64,000 nucleotides of DNA from CANHBY01 sp046342195. GTDB lineage: Bacteria > Pseudomonadota > Gammaproteobacteria > Burkholderiales > Burkholderiaceae_C. Both the position numbers and the translations under genes were made by a program. Below, one piece after another: positions 25,373-34,466 of the stretch. The stretch is from NCBI GenBank assembly GCA_046342195.1, contig JBKDQE010000026.1, positions 1-64,000 on the forward strand, written 5' to 3'. Under the pieces are notes generated by a model, which saw nothing but the letters and a program-made list of their open reading frames with translations, had not been told where the DNA came from and did not search any database. Position 1 is the first letter of the stretch; every line of letters starts with the position of its first letter.

Positions 25373-25662
25373 ACCGTTTGAATGTGTTGTTATTGGTGGC
25401 GCTCGTGGCCAGCTGCATCTATTTGGTGCAGGTGTCTTACGAAACCCGTCGGCTTTTCAGCGAACTCGACAAAGCTCAAAATCAACATCGGCAATTCGAC
25501 ATCGAGTTTGAACGCTTGCTGGCTGAGCGCCAATCGCAGGCCACGCCTTCGCGGGTCGAGAAGGCTGCGCGTGAAAAGCTCATGATGCGATCAGCCACTC
25601 CGGCGATCACTCATTATGTGAAGGTGCCCCTCGAAGTTTCGGCCGGGGCGAGGCGTCCATGA
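25369..25662 (+). CDS. ftsL: Cell division protein FtsL
   Basis: A 97-aa bitopic protein: membrane helix near the N-terminus (LNVLLLVALVASCIYLVQVSY, ~3-23), then a periplasmic coiled coil (TRRLFSELDKAQNQHRQFDI, ~25-50) and a short tail. FtsL forms the FtsQLB complex that licenses FtsW-FtsI. Identification rests on size, topology and place between rsmH and ftsI, as the family is poorly conserved. It overlaps both neighbours by 4 bp. Confidence 0.9.
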   Translation: MNRLNVLLLVALVASCIYLVQVSYETRRLFSELDKAQNQHRQFDIEFERLLAERQSQATPSRVEKAAREKLMMRSATPAITHYVKVPLEVSAGARRP

Positions 25663-27461
25663 GTGTGGTTCTGAGCAAGCCTGGGAAAGCGGCAGGGGCA
25701 GGGGGGGCAGCCCATGCCAGCATGGTCCGCAGCGTCAACTATTCCAACAGCCCTCTGCTGGCCTCCAAAACGCCAACTTGGCGCTCCAAATTCCTGTTTG
25801 CCTTGATCGGTTTGAGCTTTGGTATTTTGATTGCCAAAGCGGTACACATCCAGATTATTGCAGCGCCTTTTTATTTGAGCCAGGCAGAAAAACGCTTGGT
25901 GCGAACCGTCGCGCTCAAGGCCAGTCGGGGTCGCATCACCGACCGAAACGGCGTGCTGTTGGCGGTGAGTGTTCCGGCCCCTTCGCTGTGGGCCATCCCC
26001 AAAGAAATCGAGGCCGATGCACTCCAACAGCGCCAATTGGCCCGCTTGCTGGGCATCAGCCCCATTGATTTGGCGAACCGTTTGGATGACAACCCCAATT
26101 TCGTGTGGCTGCGGCGCTCCGTGGATGATGAAGTCGCTGAAAAAATCTTGGCTTTGGGCATCAAAGGCATCTACCAGATGCGTGAATACAAAAGGCAGTA
26201 TCCTGAGGGTGAGCCCATCAGCCATGTGGTGGGCTTTACCAATATCGAAGATGTCGGCCAGGAAGGTATTGAGTTGGCCTATCAATCCCAACTGGAGGGG
26301 CATGACGGCAAGCGTCGGGTCATCAAGGATCGTCTCGGACAGGTTGTAGAAGATGCCGGTGAGGCTGTCGCCCCCATGGAGGGCCAGGATTTAGCTCTGT
26401 CGATTGATTCCAAGGTGCAATTTTTCGCCTACCAGCGTTTGCGTGACGCCGTCATTGAGCATAAAGCCCAGGCGGGCAGCGTGGTGGTTCTGGATTCCCT
26501 GACCGGTGAAGTTCTGGCCTTGGCCAATTACCCCAGCTATTCACCTTCTGACAGGCGCAACCTCACTGGTGCGCAGTTACGCAACCGGGCCCTGACAGAC
26601 ACCTTCGAGCCGGGCTCAACCATGAAACCTTTCGTGGTGGCACTGGCCCTGGAAACCGGAAGGGTCAAGCCTGACACAGTCATTGCCACCGCCCCTGGCC
26701 GCATCAACATCACGGGCTCCACCATCAGCGACGCCCACCCCCACGGAGATCTGACCGTCGAGCAGGTGATTCAAAAATCCAGCAATGTGGGCACCGTCAA
26801 AATGGCCATGCAAATGCACCCACGCGAAATGCATGAGTTGTTCACGGGGGTGGGTTTCGGGCAAAAGCCTCCACTCCAGTTTCCCGGTGTCGTGACCGGA
26901 CGTTTGAGGCCCTTTAAAACCTGGCGCCCCATAGAACAAGCCACCATGAGTTACGGCTACGGCCTCTCGGCTTCCCTGTTTCAGTTGGCACGGGCTTACA
27001 CGGTGTTTGCCAATGATGGTGAGCTGGCTCCGGTGTCCATCCTCAAAAATACCGGACCCGCCAAAGGCATCAGGGTGTTTTCTTCCGAAACAGCCCAGGC
27101 CATGCGTCATATGTTGCAAATGGCCGCCACACAAGGAGGAACAGCCCCCCGTGCACAAACTGTCGGCTTCTCGGTGGGCGGAAAAACAGGGACAGCACGC
27201 AAGCAAGAAGGCCAGGGTTATGCAGATAAAAAATACCGCGCCTGGTTCGTTGGCATGGCACCCATCCATCACCCCCGGATTGTGGTGGCAGTGATGGTCG
27301 ATGAACCCCGTGCGGGGCGGTTTTATGGCGGCGATGTGGCCGCCCCGGTGTTCAGTCAAGTGGTGCAGCAGACACTGAGAACTTTAAATGTGGCCCCTGA
27401 CCTTGAGGTCAAGCCCGAGATCGTGACCTCTGATATGACGGCCATCGAGGAGAGCTTCTGA
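25659..27461 (+). CDS. ftsI: Septal peptidoglycan transpeptidase FtsI (PBP3)
   Basis: A 600-aa class B penicillin-binding protein that crosslinks septal peptidoglycan with FtsW. A short cytoplasmic tail is followed by a membrane helix (FLFALIGLSFGILIAKAVHIQII, ~46-68), the dimerisation module with RGRITDRNGVLLAVS (~88-102), then the transpeptidase domain: SxxK as GSTMKPF (~322-328), SxN as KSSNVG (~370-375), and KTG as GGKTGTARK (~507-515). Residues 1-40 are a Gly/Ala/Ser-rich extension. Overlaps ftsL by 4 bp; murE starts at its last base. Confidence 0.97.
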   Translation: MSVVLSKPGKAAGAGGAAHASMVRSVNYSNSPLLASKTPTWRSKFLFALIGLSFGILIAKAVHIQIIAAPFYLSQAEKRLVRTVALKASRGRITDRNGVLLAVSVPAPSLWAIPKEIEADALQQRQLARLLGISPIDLANRLDDNPNFVWLRRSVDDEVAEKILALGIKGIYQMREYKRQYPEGEPISHVVGFTNIEDVGQEGIELAYQSQLEGHDGKRRVIKDRLGQVVEDAGEAVAPMEGQDLALSIDSKVQFFAYQRLRDAVIEHKAQAGSVVVLDSLTGEVLALANYPSYSPSDRRNLTGAQLRNRALTDTFEPGSTMKPFVVALALETGRVKPDTVIATAPGRINITGSTISDAHPHGDLTVEQVIQKSSNVGTVKMAMQMHPREMHELFTGVGFGQKPPLQFPGVVTGRLRPFKTWRPIEQATMSYGYGLSASLFQLARAYTVFANDGELAPVSILKNTGPAKGIRVFSSETAQAMRHMLQMAATQGGTAPRAQTVGFSVGGKTGTARKQEGQGYADKKYRAWFVGMAPIHHPRIVVAVMVDEPRAGRFYGGDVAAPVFSQVVQQTLRTLNVAPDLEVKPEIVTSDMTAIEESF

Positions 27462-28966
27462 TGCCTTTTCATGAACTCGGCAGCACCGCGGAGGCTCTTA
27501 TATGGCTGGCCGGGCATCAGGTGCGTGCCTTGCGCTGTGACAGTCGACAGATACAAGCTGGAGATGCCTTTGTGGCTTGGCCAGGATATGGGGTGGATGC
27601 CCGCCGCTATGTGCCTGATGCCCTTGAGGCCGGGGCTTTGGCATGCCTGATTGAGCGCGAGGGTGCCGAGGCCTTTGAAGGGGCTCATCACCCCAAGGTG
27701 GCCACGCTGCGAGGTCTTAAAGCCCTGACAGGTCCGCTCGCCAGCGCTTTCTGGTCTCACCCCAGTCATGCTTTGAAGCTGATGGCCGTCACGGGAACGA
27801 ACGGCAAAACATCGACCTCATGGTGGCTGGCACAGGCCTTGAATTTCCTGGGCATGCAATGCGGGGTGGTGGGCACGCTCGGTATCGGGCAGGTTCCTGA
27901 CAAGCTGATCAGCCATGGCTTAACCACGCCCGACCCAGTCACGCTGCAAGCCGCTTTACGGCAGTTTTGTGACCAAGGCCTCGTGGCTTGCGCCATGGAA
28001 GCTTCATCGATTGGCTTGAATGAACACCGGCTCGACGGCACTCAAATCGAAGTGGCCCTTTTGACCAATTTTACGCAAGACCATCTCGATTACCACCAGG
28101 ACATGGACCGCTACTGGGCCGCCAAGGCCCGGCTGTTTGCCTGGCCTGACCTGAAAAGTGTGGTCCTCAACCTGGATGACCCCAAAGGGGCGATTTTGGC
28201 GCCTCAGATTGATTCCCTCGGGCTGAAGCTCTGGACTTACGCCAGGCACCAAGTGGCCCGATTGCAGGCCATCGAATGCCCCCCCGACGAAGCCTCGCGG
28301 CCTGGCTTACGCTTCCGTGTTCAAGAAGCGCAGGGCGAGTCTGTGATGGTTTCGACCTCGCTCATTGGTGACTACAACATCAGCAATTTACTGGCTGTCA
28401 TGGGCGGGTTGCGGGCGATGGGCGTTTCCCTTCATGAAGCCGCCATGGCTTGCTCGCATTTAACCCCGGTGCCAGGCCGAATGGAGCGTGTACAAATCCA
28501 TTCCAACGCCGGGGGGGGGCCTGAAGTAGTGGTTGATTATGCCCACACCCCCGATGCCTTGCAAAAAGCCTTACAGGCTTTGCGCCCCTTGGCCCAAGCC
28601 CGGGGCGGAAAAATTTGGTGTGTGTTTGGCTGTGGGGGAAACCGCGACGCCAGCAAACGTGCCATCATGGGCGCACTGGCTGAGCAATGGGCCGACCAGG
28701 TGGTTGTGACCAGCGACAACCCCCGTGATGAGCCCCCCCAGCACATCATTCGTCAAATTTTGACGGGCATGTCCTGCCCGCCTCGCACCATTGAAGATCG
28801 CGCCGAGGCGATTATTTATGCGGTCACCCAGGCTCGCCACCAAGACTTGATTTTACTGGCCGGCAAAGGCCATGAGAACCACCAGGAAGTGGCCGGCGTG
28901 AAGCTGCCATTTTCTGATGTGGCCCATGCCCGTACTGCACTGGCCCTGAGGAAAAATGCCACATGA
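27461..28966 (+). CDS. murE: UDP-MurNAc-tripeptide ligase MurE (meso-diaminopimelate-adding)
   Basis: A 501-aa cytoplasmic ligase that adds the third stem residue. ATP loop VTGTNGKTSTSWWLAQ (~109-124); carbamylated-lysine region HLDYHQDMDRYWAAKARLF; C-terminal VVDYAHTPDALQKALQ (~353-368); and DNPRDEPP (~424-431), the motif that selects meso-diaminopimelate. RCDSRQIQAGDAFVAWPGY near the N-terminus binds the uracil nucleotide. Starts on the last base of ftsI and overlaps murF by 4 bp. Confidence 0.97.
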   Translation: MPFHELGSTAEALIWLAGHQVRALRCDSRQIQAGDAFVAWPGYGVDARRYVPDALEAGALACLIEREGAEAFEGAHHPKVATLRGLKALTGPLASAFWSHPSHALKLMAVTGTNGKTSTSWWLAQALNFLGMQCGVVGTLGIGQVPDKLISHGLTTPDPVTLQAALRQFCDQGLVACAMEASSIGLNEHRLDGTQIEVALLTNFTQDHLDYHQDMDRYWAAKARLFAWPDLKSVVLNLDDPKGAILAPQIDSLGLKLWTYARHQVARLQAIECPPDEASRPGLRFRVQEAQGESVMVSTSLIGDYNISNLLAVMGGLRAMGVSLHEAAMACSHLTPVPGRMERVQIHSNAGGGPEVVVDYAHTPDALQKALQALRPLAQARGGKIWCVFGCGGNRDASKRAIMGALAEQWADQVVVTSDNPRDEPPQHIIRQILTGMSCPPRTIEDRAEAIIYAVTQARHQDLILLAGKGHENHQEVAGVKLPFSDVAHARTALALRKNAT

Positions 28967-30369
28967 TGACCTTGGCTGAAGCACATGCCCTGTTACCGCA
29001 ATCCATTCTGGTGGCCGATGCCCACGCGGCTCAATGCATCATCTCGCGGGTTCACAGCGACACGCGAACCTTGCAGCCAGGTGATCTGTTCGTGGCTTTG
29101 CGCGGCGAACACTTCGATGCCCACCAGTTTCTCGACCAGGCTCAGGCTCGTGGGGCACGGGCGGCATTGGCAGAGCACGGCCTCAGTGAAACCGGCTTGC
29201 CGGGCCTGCAAGTTCCTGACGCAAAAGAGGCTTTGGGCCGCTTGGCAGCAGCCTGGCGGCAGCGTTTCACCTTGCCCCTGATCGCGGTCACCGGAAGCAA
29301 TGGCAAAACCACCGTCACACAAATGATTGCCAGCATCTTGGCCGCCTGGCTTGGGCGCGGTGCTTTTGCAACCGAGGGCAACTTCAACAACGATATTGGC
29401 GTTCCCCTGACTTTGCTGCGTTTGCGGCAAACTGAGCAAGTGCATCACCGCGCCGGGGTGGTTGAGCTGGGCATGAATCACCCCGGAGAAATTGCCAGGC
29501 TCGCTGAAATGGCCGCACCCACTGTGGCGCTGGTCAATAATGCCCAGCGTGAGCATCAAGAGTTCATGTGCAGTGTCGAGGCGGTGGCCCAGGAAAATGG
29601 TTGTGTGCTGACCGCTTTGCCAGCCCACGGCGTGGCGGTCTTCCCTGCCGACGATGAATTCACCTCCCATTGGCGCGCCTTGGCCGCCAGCCGCCCGCAA
29701 ATCACGTTTGCCTTGCATGGTGATGCCGAGGTCACCAGCTTCCATGACTGGAAGGGGGATCACTGGGCGATAACCCTGCAAACCCCTGCGGGAAAAGCAG
29801 CGGTGCGCCTTCATGTGGCGGGCCTCCATAATGTCAAAAACGCATTGGCTGCCACGGCCTGTGCGCTGGCGGCAGGGTGCCCCTTGGAGGCCGTGGCACA
29901 GGGGCTGACTGAGTTCATGCCGGTTCAGGGGCGGTCTCAAATCAAAACTTGGCACCATCATGGTCAAGCCATCACCTTGATTGACGACACTTACAACGCC
30001 AACCCTGATTCAGTGCGTGCAGCCATTGATGTGCTGGCCTCGCTGCCCAGCCCTGCTTGGCTGGTGTTGGGCGATATGGGCGAAGTCGGTGAGCATGGGC
30101 CAGCCTTTCATCGTGAGCTTGGCGCTTATGCGCAAACGTGCGGCGTGCATACCTTGTGGGCGGTGGGGCCTTTGTCGGTGCATACAGCGAGCGCCTTTGA
30201 AGGCGCCCGCCACTTTGAGGCCATCAATGACCTGATCACCGCATTGTCCGAAGCGCCCGCCTGCTCCACCGTGGTGGTCAAGGGTTCACGCTTCATGAAA
30301 ATGGAACAGGTAGTCAGTGCTTTACTGGCCCAATCAAACACAAAGACGCCGAGCTTGGCGGGAGTATGA
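28963..30369 (+). CDS. murF: UDP-MurNAc-tripeptide--D-Ala-D-Ala ligase MurF
   Basis: A 468-aa Mur ligase that attaches D-Ala-D-Ala, completing the pentapeptide. N-terminal SDTRTLQPGDLFVALRGEHFDA (~30-51), written here in two parts: SDTRTLQPGDLF and VALRGEHFDA. ATP loop AVTGSNGKTTVTQMIASIL (~108-126); GNFNNDIGVPLTLL (~146-159); VELGMNHPGEI (~171-181); LIDDTYNANPDSVRAAI (~340-356). Length is near E. coli MurF (452). mraY begins 1 bp after its stop. Confidence 0.97.
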   Translation: MMTLAEAHALLPQSILVADAHAAQCIISRVHSDTRTLQPGDLFVALRGEHFDAHQFLDQAQARGARAALAEHGLSETGLPGLQVPDAKEALGRLAAAWRQRFTLPLIAVTGSNGKTTVTQMIASILAAWLGRGAFATEGNFNNDIGVPLTLLRLRQTEQVHHRAGVVELGMNHPGEIARLAEMAAPTVALVNNAQREHQEFMCSVEAVAQENGCVLTALPAHGVAVFPADDEFTSHWRALAASRPQITFALHGDAEVTSFHDWKGDHWAITLQTPAGKAAVRLHVAGLHNVKNALAATACALAAGCPLEAVAQGLTEFMPVQGRSQIKTWHHHGQAITLIDDTYNANPDSVRAAIDVLASLPSPAWLVLGDMGEVGEHGPAFHRELGAYAQTCGVHTLWAVGPLSVHTASAFEGARHFEAINDLITALSEAPACSTVVVKGSRFMKMEQVVSALLAQSNTKTPSLAGV

Positions 30370-30370
30370 A

Positions 30371-31549
30371 ATGTTGCTAAGCCTGGCCGAATGGCTACAA
30401 ACGATGTTCCCCGAATGGGGTTTTCTGCGGGTGTTTCAGTACCTGACATTTCGGGCGGTCATGGCCGCCATGACCGCCCTGTTGATCGGGCTGGTTTTCG
30501 GGCCATGGGTAATTCGTTACCTTGGGGCCTTGAAAATGGGGCAGCCAGTGCGCCAATATGCCATGCAAACCCACCTTGCCAAACAAGGCACGCCAACCAT
30601 GGGGGGCCTGTTGATTTTGATCGGCATTGTTGCCAGTACCTTGCTTTGGTTTGACTGGGCCAACCGTTTTGTGTGGGTTGTAATGATCGTTACGCTGGGC
30701 TTTGGCATCATTGGTTGGCTTGATGACTGGCGCAAAGTGGTTGATAAAAACCCCGAGGGAATGCGGTCTCGTGATAAATTTTTATGGCAGTCGATCATCG
30801 GTTTGGTGGCTGCTTTTTACTTGGCTTTCAGCGTTTCCGAAGTGTCCAACCAGCGTGTTCTGGAGCTTTTCTTTCGTTGGGTTCAAAGCGGATTCACAAA
30901 TGACTTACCGCCTGCGGCTGATTTGATCGTTCCATTTTTCAAAACCATCAGTTACCCCTTGGGGGTATATGGCTTTATTGTGCTCACTTACGTGGTCATT
31001 GTGGGCTCCAGCAATGCGGTCAATTTCACTGACGGCCTGGATGGTTTGGCCATCATGCCCGTGGTGATGGTGGGCTCTGCCTTGGGTGTTTTTGCCTACT
31101 TGACTGGCCATGCGGTATTCAGCAAATATCTTTTTATCCCCTACATTCCCGGCGCTGGAGAGTTGCTGGTGTTTTGCGCCGCTTTGGCGGGTGCCGGACT
31201 GGCTTTTCTTTGGTTCAACGCCCATCCTGCCCAGGTTTTCATGGGAGATGTCGGGGCCCTGGCCTTGGGGGGTGCCTTGGGCACCATTGCCGTGATCACC
31301 CGTCAGGAAATTGTGTTGAGCATCATGGGGGGGGTTTTTGTGGCCGAAGTGTTGTCGGTCATGGCCCAAGTCAGCTACTTCAAATACACCAAACAACGCT
31401 TTGGCGAAGGGCGCCGCCTGCTCAAAATGGCGCCTCTGCATCATCACTTTGAAAAAATAGGCTGGAAAGAAACCCAAGTGGTGGTTCGGTTCTGGATCGT
31501 CACCATGTTTTTGTGCTTGATTGGTTTGGCCAGCCTAAAAATACGCTAA
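30371..31549 (+). CDS. mraY: Phospho-MurNAc-pentapeptide translocase MraY
   Basis: A 392-aa integral membrane enzyme with about ten helices that transfers phospho-MurNAc-pentapeptide to undecaprenyl phosphate, making lipid I. Conserved blocks: TPTMGGLLILIGI (~76-88), the acidic pair in GWLDDWRKVVDKNP (~115-128), NFTDGLDGLAIMP (~218-230), and PLHHHFEKIGWKETQVVVRF (~355-374). The first ATG with a family-like beginning is 30371; upstream extension to 30317 lies within murF. Length matches the beta/gammaproteobacterial proteins (360-392). Confidence 0.97.
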   Translation: MLLSLAEWLQTMFPEWGFLRVFQYLTFRAVMAAMTALLIGLVFGPWVIRYLGALKMGQPVRQYAMQTHLAKQGTPTMGGLLILIGIVASTLLWFDWANRFVWVVMIVTLGFGIIGWLDDWRKVVDKNPEGMRSRDKFLWQSIIGLVAAFYLAFSVSEVSNQRVLELFFRWVQSGFTNDLPPAADLIVPFFKTISYPLGVYGFIVLTYVVIVGSSNAVNFTDGLDGLAIMPVVMVGSALGVFAYLTGHAVFSKYLFIPYIPGAGELLVFCAALAGAGLAFLWFNAHPAQVFMGDVGALALGGALGTIAVITRQEIVLSIMGGVFVAEVLSVMAQVSYFKYTKQRFGEGRRLLKMAPLHHHFEKIGWKETQVVVRFWIVTMFLCLIGLASLKIR

Positions 31550-33189
31550 TGAACTCACTCCAAGGTCTCACGGTATTGATTCTGGGTTTGGGAGACTCCG
31601 GCCTGGCCATGGCGGCGTGGTGTGCACGCTGTGGCGCACAGGTGCGCGTCTGGGATTCGCGTGCAGCCCCGCCCCAGGCGACTGCTTTGTGTCAGGGGGT
31701 TCCTGAGGCTGAATTCAGCACCGGCCCCCTCGAAGACGACACCTTGCCGTCTTTATTTCGTGGGGTGAGCCGTGTTTTTAAAAGCCCTGGTTTGGCGCCT
31801 GGCGACATTCGGCTGGCCTCGCTATACCGTTTTGCAGCCCAGCAAGGAATTTCCATTCAAGGTGAGCTTGATCTTTTCGTTCAGGCGCTGGCTGATCTGA
31901 ATTGTGAACATGCTTACGCGCCCAAATTGCTGGCCATTACCGGAACCAACGGCAAAACCACCACCACCTCCATGGCCTATCACCTGATCCAGCGTACCGG
32001 GCTGCGTGTGGCCATGGCAGGCAATATCGGGCCCACCTTGTTGCAAACTTTATCTGAGGCGCTTGATCTGGAGGCCTTGCCTGCCAAGCCCGATCGCCCC
32101 CCTGCCACCCCCCCCGAGCCTCCCGTTGAGGGGCTTCCTGAGGCGCCTCTTTCAGCAGGGCCTGCGTTTGCTTATTTGCCTCAAGTCTGGGTGCTTGAAC
32201 TGTCCAGCTTCCAGCTGCACGATGTGCAAGGTTTTGAGCCCAGCGCAGCAGCGGTGCTCAATATCACCGAGGATCATCTCGATTGGCATGGCCACATGAC
32301 TGCCTACGCCGCCGATAAAGCGCGTATTTTTGGCAGCACAGGGGTCATGGTCATCAACCGCGATGACCCTCTGGTGCAGGCCATGGCCGAGCCCACACAG
32401 ACAAGGCCTGTCAAGCCTCCCAAAGTTCAGCCCCGGCGTGTTCTTCGTTTTGGCCTGAACCCGCCTCAGCACCCGGGTGACTTCGGCATCATGCTTGATC
32501 ATGGCATGGCCTGGCTGGTTCGGGCCCGCGAGGCCGACGCAACCATCAAACCCAAGCGTGGCACTGTGATCCCTGAAGACATCCTCATTCAGCACCTGAT
32601 GCCTGCTGATGCACTGCGTGTGCGTGGCCGCCATAACGCGGCCAATGCCCTGGCGGCGCTGGCGCTGGCCACAGCCATCGGGTGCCCCTTGGCTCCGATG
32701 TTGCATGGTCTGCGCGAATATGAGGGTGAGCCTCACCGGGTCGCCTATGTGGCTTCACTGCATGGGGTTGATTTTGTCAACGACAGCAAAGGCACCAATG
32801 TGGGCGCCACGGTGGCCGCCATCACGGGGCTTGGAGCTGATCGCGCCCCTGCCAAGTTGGTGCTTATTTTGGGGGGCGAGGGGAAAGGCCAAAATTTTGC
32901 CCCCCTCTCAGACCCCTTACGCATGCATGTGCGAGCCGTGGCCACCCTGGGTCGTGATGCCGCTTTGATTGAAGATGTGGTTCAGGCAGTGGGCTTGCCA
33001 TTGCAACGCTTTGACACATTGCAGCAGGCCACACGCTGGGCCAGGGCCCAGGCCCAGCAAGGGGACACCGTTTTGCTCAGCCCGGCTTGTGCCAGCCTCG
33101 ATATGTTCGACAGCTACAAACACCGCGCCCAGATTTTTGTGGAGGAAGTCCAAGCCATGGTTCAGGAATCGGGAGAAGTCGTGGCATGA
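31549..33189 (+). CDS. murD: UDP-MurNAc-L-Ala--D-Glu ligase MurD, with proline-rich insert
   Basis: A 546-aa ligase that adds D-glutamate to UDP-MurNAc-L-Ala. Rossmann start VLILGLGDSGLAMAAWCA (~7-24), ATP loop LAITGTNGKTTTTSMAYHL (~126-144), VLELSSFQLHDVQGFEPS (~215-232), HLDWHGHMTAYAADKARIF, NDSKGTNVGATVAAI (~412-426), and LSPACASLDMFDSYKHR (~510-526). It is about 100 residues longer than E. coli MurD (438), mainly through a Pro-rich loop (~183-210: PAKPDRPPATPPEPPVEGLP) before the FQLHDV motif. Start ATG 31549 overlaps the mraY stop by 1 bp; ftsW overlaps its end by 4 bp. Confidence 0.96.
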   Translation: MNSLQGLTVLILGLGDSGLAMAAWCARCGAQVRVWDSRAAPPQATALCQGVPEAEFSTGPLEDDTLPSLFRGVSRVFKSPGLAPGDIRLASLYRFAAQQGISIQGELDLFVQALADLNCEHAYAPKLLAITGTNGKTTTTSMAYHLIQRTGLRVAMAGNIGPTLLQTLSEALDLEALPAKPDRPPATPPEPPVEGLPEAPLSAGPAFAYLPQVWVLELSSFQLHDVQGFEPSAAAVLNITEDHLDWHGHMTAYAADKARIFGSTGVMVINRDDPLVQAMAEPTQTRPVKPPKVQPRRVLRFGLNPPQHPGDFGIMLDHGMAWLVRAREADATIKPKRGTVIPEDILIQHLMPADALRVRGRHNAANALAALALATAIGCPLAPMLHGLREYEGEPHRVAYVASLHGVDFVNDSKGTNVGATVAAITGLGADRAPAKLVLILGGEGKGQNFAPLSDPLRMHVRAVATLGRDAALIEDVVQAVGLPLQRFDTLQQATRWARAQAQQGDTVLLSPACASLDMFDSYKHRAQIFVEEVQAMVQESGEVVA

Positions 33190-34466
33190 ATACCCGCACA
33201 GCATCTGCTCATGTCCATGAACAGGGTTTGTGGCTTGGCCTGCTGAGGCGCCTCAAGGGGCCTCAGCGTCGACCCTCCAATGACGTGCCCATCCGGGACT
33301 GGGTGCCTGTGGGGCAAGCCCCATCGGTTCAAGTTTCGGGCTTTGATCAGAGTTTGGTCTGGGTGATCGTGGCTATTTTATCCCTCGGGCTCGTCATGGT
33401 TTACAGCGCTTCGGTGGCCTTGCCTGACAACCCGCGCTTTGCCAACTACCAACAAACCCATTTTTTGATCCGGCATTTGTTTGCCATGTCCTTGGCTCTG
33501 GGAGCGGCATTGGTCATTGTGCATATTCCCTTGAGCACCTGGGAAAAAGCCGCCCCGATACTTTTTGTGGTCTCCCTGATTTTGCTGGTGTTGGTGCTGA
33601 TTCCCGGCATCGGCAGGGTGGTAAACAACTCTCGCCGCTGGATTCCTCTCGGGGTCATGAACTTTCAGCCCAGCGAATTGGCCAAGCTGAGCATGTGTAT
33701 GTATGCGGCCAGTTACATGCTGCGCAAAATGGACGCCCGGGAGCATTTTGTGAAAGCCGTTTGGCCGATGGCGGTGGCCCTCGGCTTTACAGGGTTTTTG
33801 CTGCTGCGTGAACCCGACATGGGAGCCTTCATGGTGCTTGCAATCATTTCCATGGGCATCTTGTTTTTGGGGGGCGTGAACGGACGGATGTTTTTTTTCA
33901 GCGCCATGATTTTGATTGGCGCTTTTGTGCTGGTGATCACCTTCAGTGATGAAAAGCGCGAGCGTATCTTTGCCTATCTCGAACCCTGGGACCCCGCTTT
34001 CGTGCAGGGAAAAGCCTATCAATTGACACACTCCCTGATTGCCTTCGGTCGAGGGGAAATCTGGGGTCAGGGCCTTGGGGCCTCCTTGGAAAAGCTTCAC
34101 TACTTGCCCGAGGCGCACACCGATTTCCTTTTGGCTGTAATTGGGGAGGAGCTGGGCTTTTTGGGTGTGGCCACGGTCATTGTGGCGTTCTTCTGGTTGA
34201 CTCGCCGAATTTTTCATATCGGTCGCCAAGCCATCGCGCTTGATCGCGTGTTTGCAGGGCTCTATGCCCAAGGGGTCGGCCTCTGGATGGGAGGGCAGGC
34301 GTTCATCAATATGGGCGTGAACCTTGGGGTGCTGCCCACCAAGGGGCTGACCCTTCCGCTCATGAGCTACGGGGGCTCAGGCCTTATCATGAATCTGGTT
34401 GCCTTGGCGATCGTGTTGCGCGTTGACATGGAAAATCGACAATTGATGCGTGGGGGGCGTGTATGA
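33186..34466 (+). CDS. ftsW: Septal peptidoglycan polymerase FtsW
   Basis: A 426-aa SEDS-family glycosyltransferase with about ten helices that polymerises lipid II at the septum with FtsI. Landmarks: VMVYSASVALPDNP (~71-84), NNSRRWIPLGVMNFQPSELAK (~141-161) shortened here to RRWIPLGVMNFQPSELAK, LLLREPDMGAFMVL with the catalytic Asp (~205-218), PEAHTDFLLAVIGEELG (~308-324), and KGLTLPLMSYGGSG (~382-395). About 45 cytoplasmic residues precede the first helix, typical of the lineage. It starts within the last codons of murD (ATGA overlap) and ends overlapping murG. Confidence 0.97.
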   Translation: MNTRTASAHVHEQGLWLGLLRRLKGPQRRPSNDVPIRDWVPVGQAPSVQVSGFDQSLVWVIVAILSLGLVMVYSASVALPDNPRFANYQQTHFLIRHLFAMSLALGAALVIVHIPLSTWEKAAPILFVVSLILLVLVLIPGIGRVVNNSRRWIPLGVMNFQPSELAKLSMCMYAASYMLRKMDAREHFVKAVWPMAVALGFTGFLLLREPDMGAFMVLAIISMGILFLGGVNGRMFFFSAMILIGAFVLVITFSDEKRERIFAYLEPWDPAFVQGKAYQLTHSLIAFGRGEIWGQGLGASLEKLHYLPEAHTDFLLAVIGEELGFLGVATVIVAFFWLTRRIFHIGRQAIALDRVFAGLYAQGVGLWMGGQAFINMGVNLGVLPTKGLTLPLMSYGGSGLIMNLVALAIVLRVDMENRQLMRGGRV

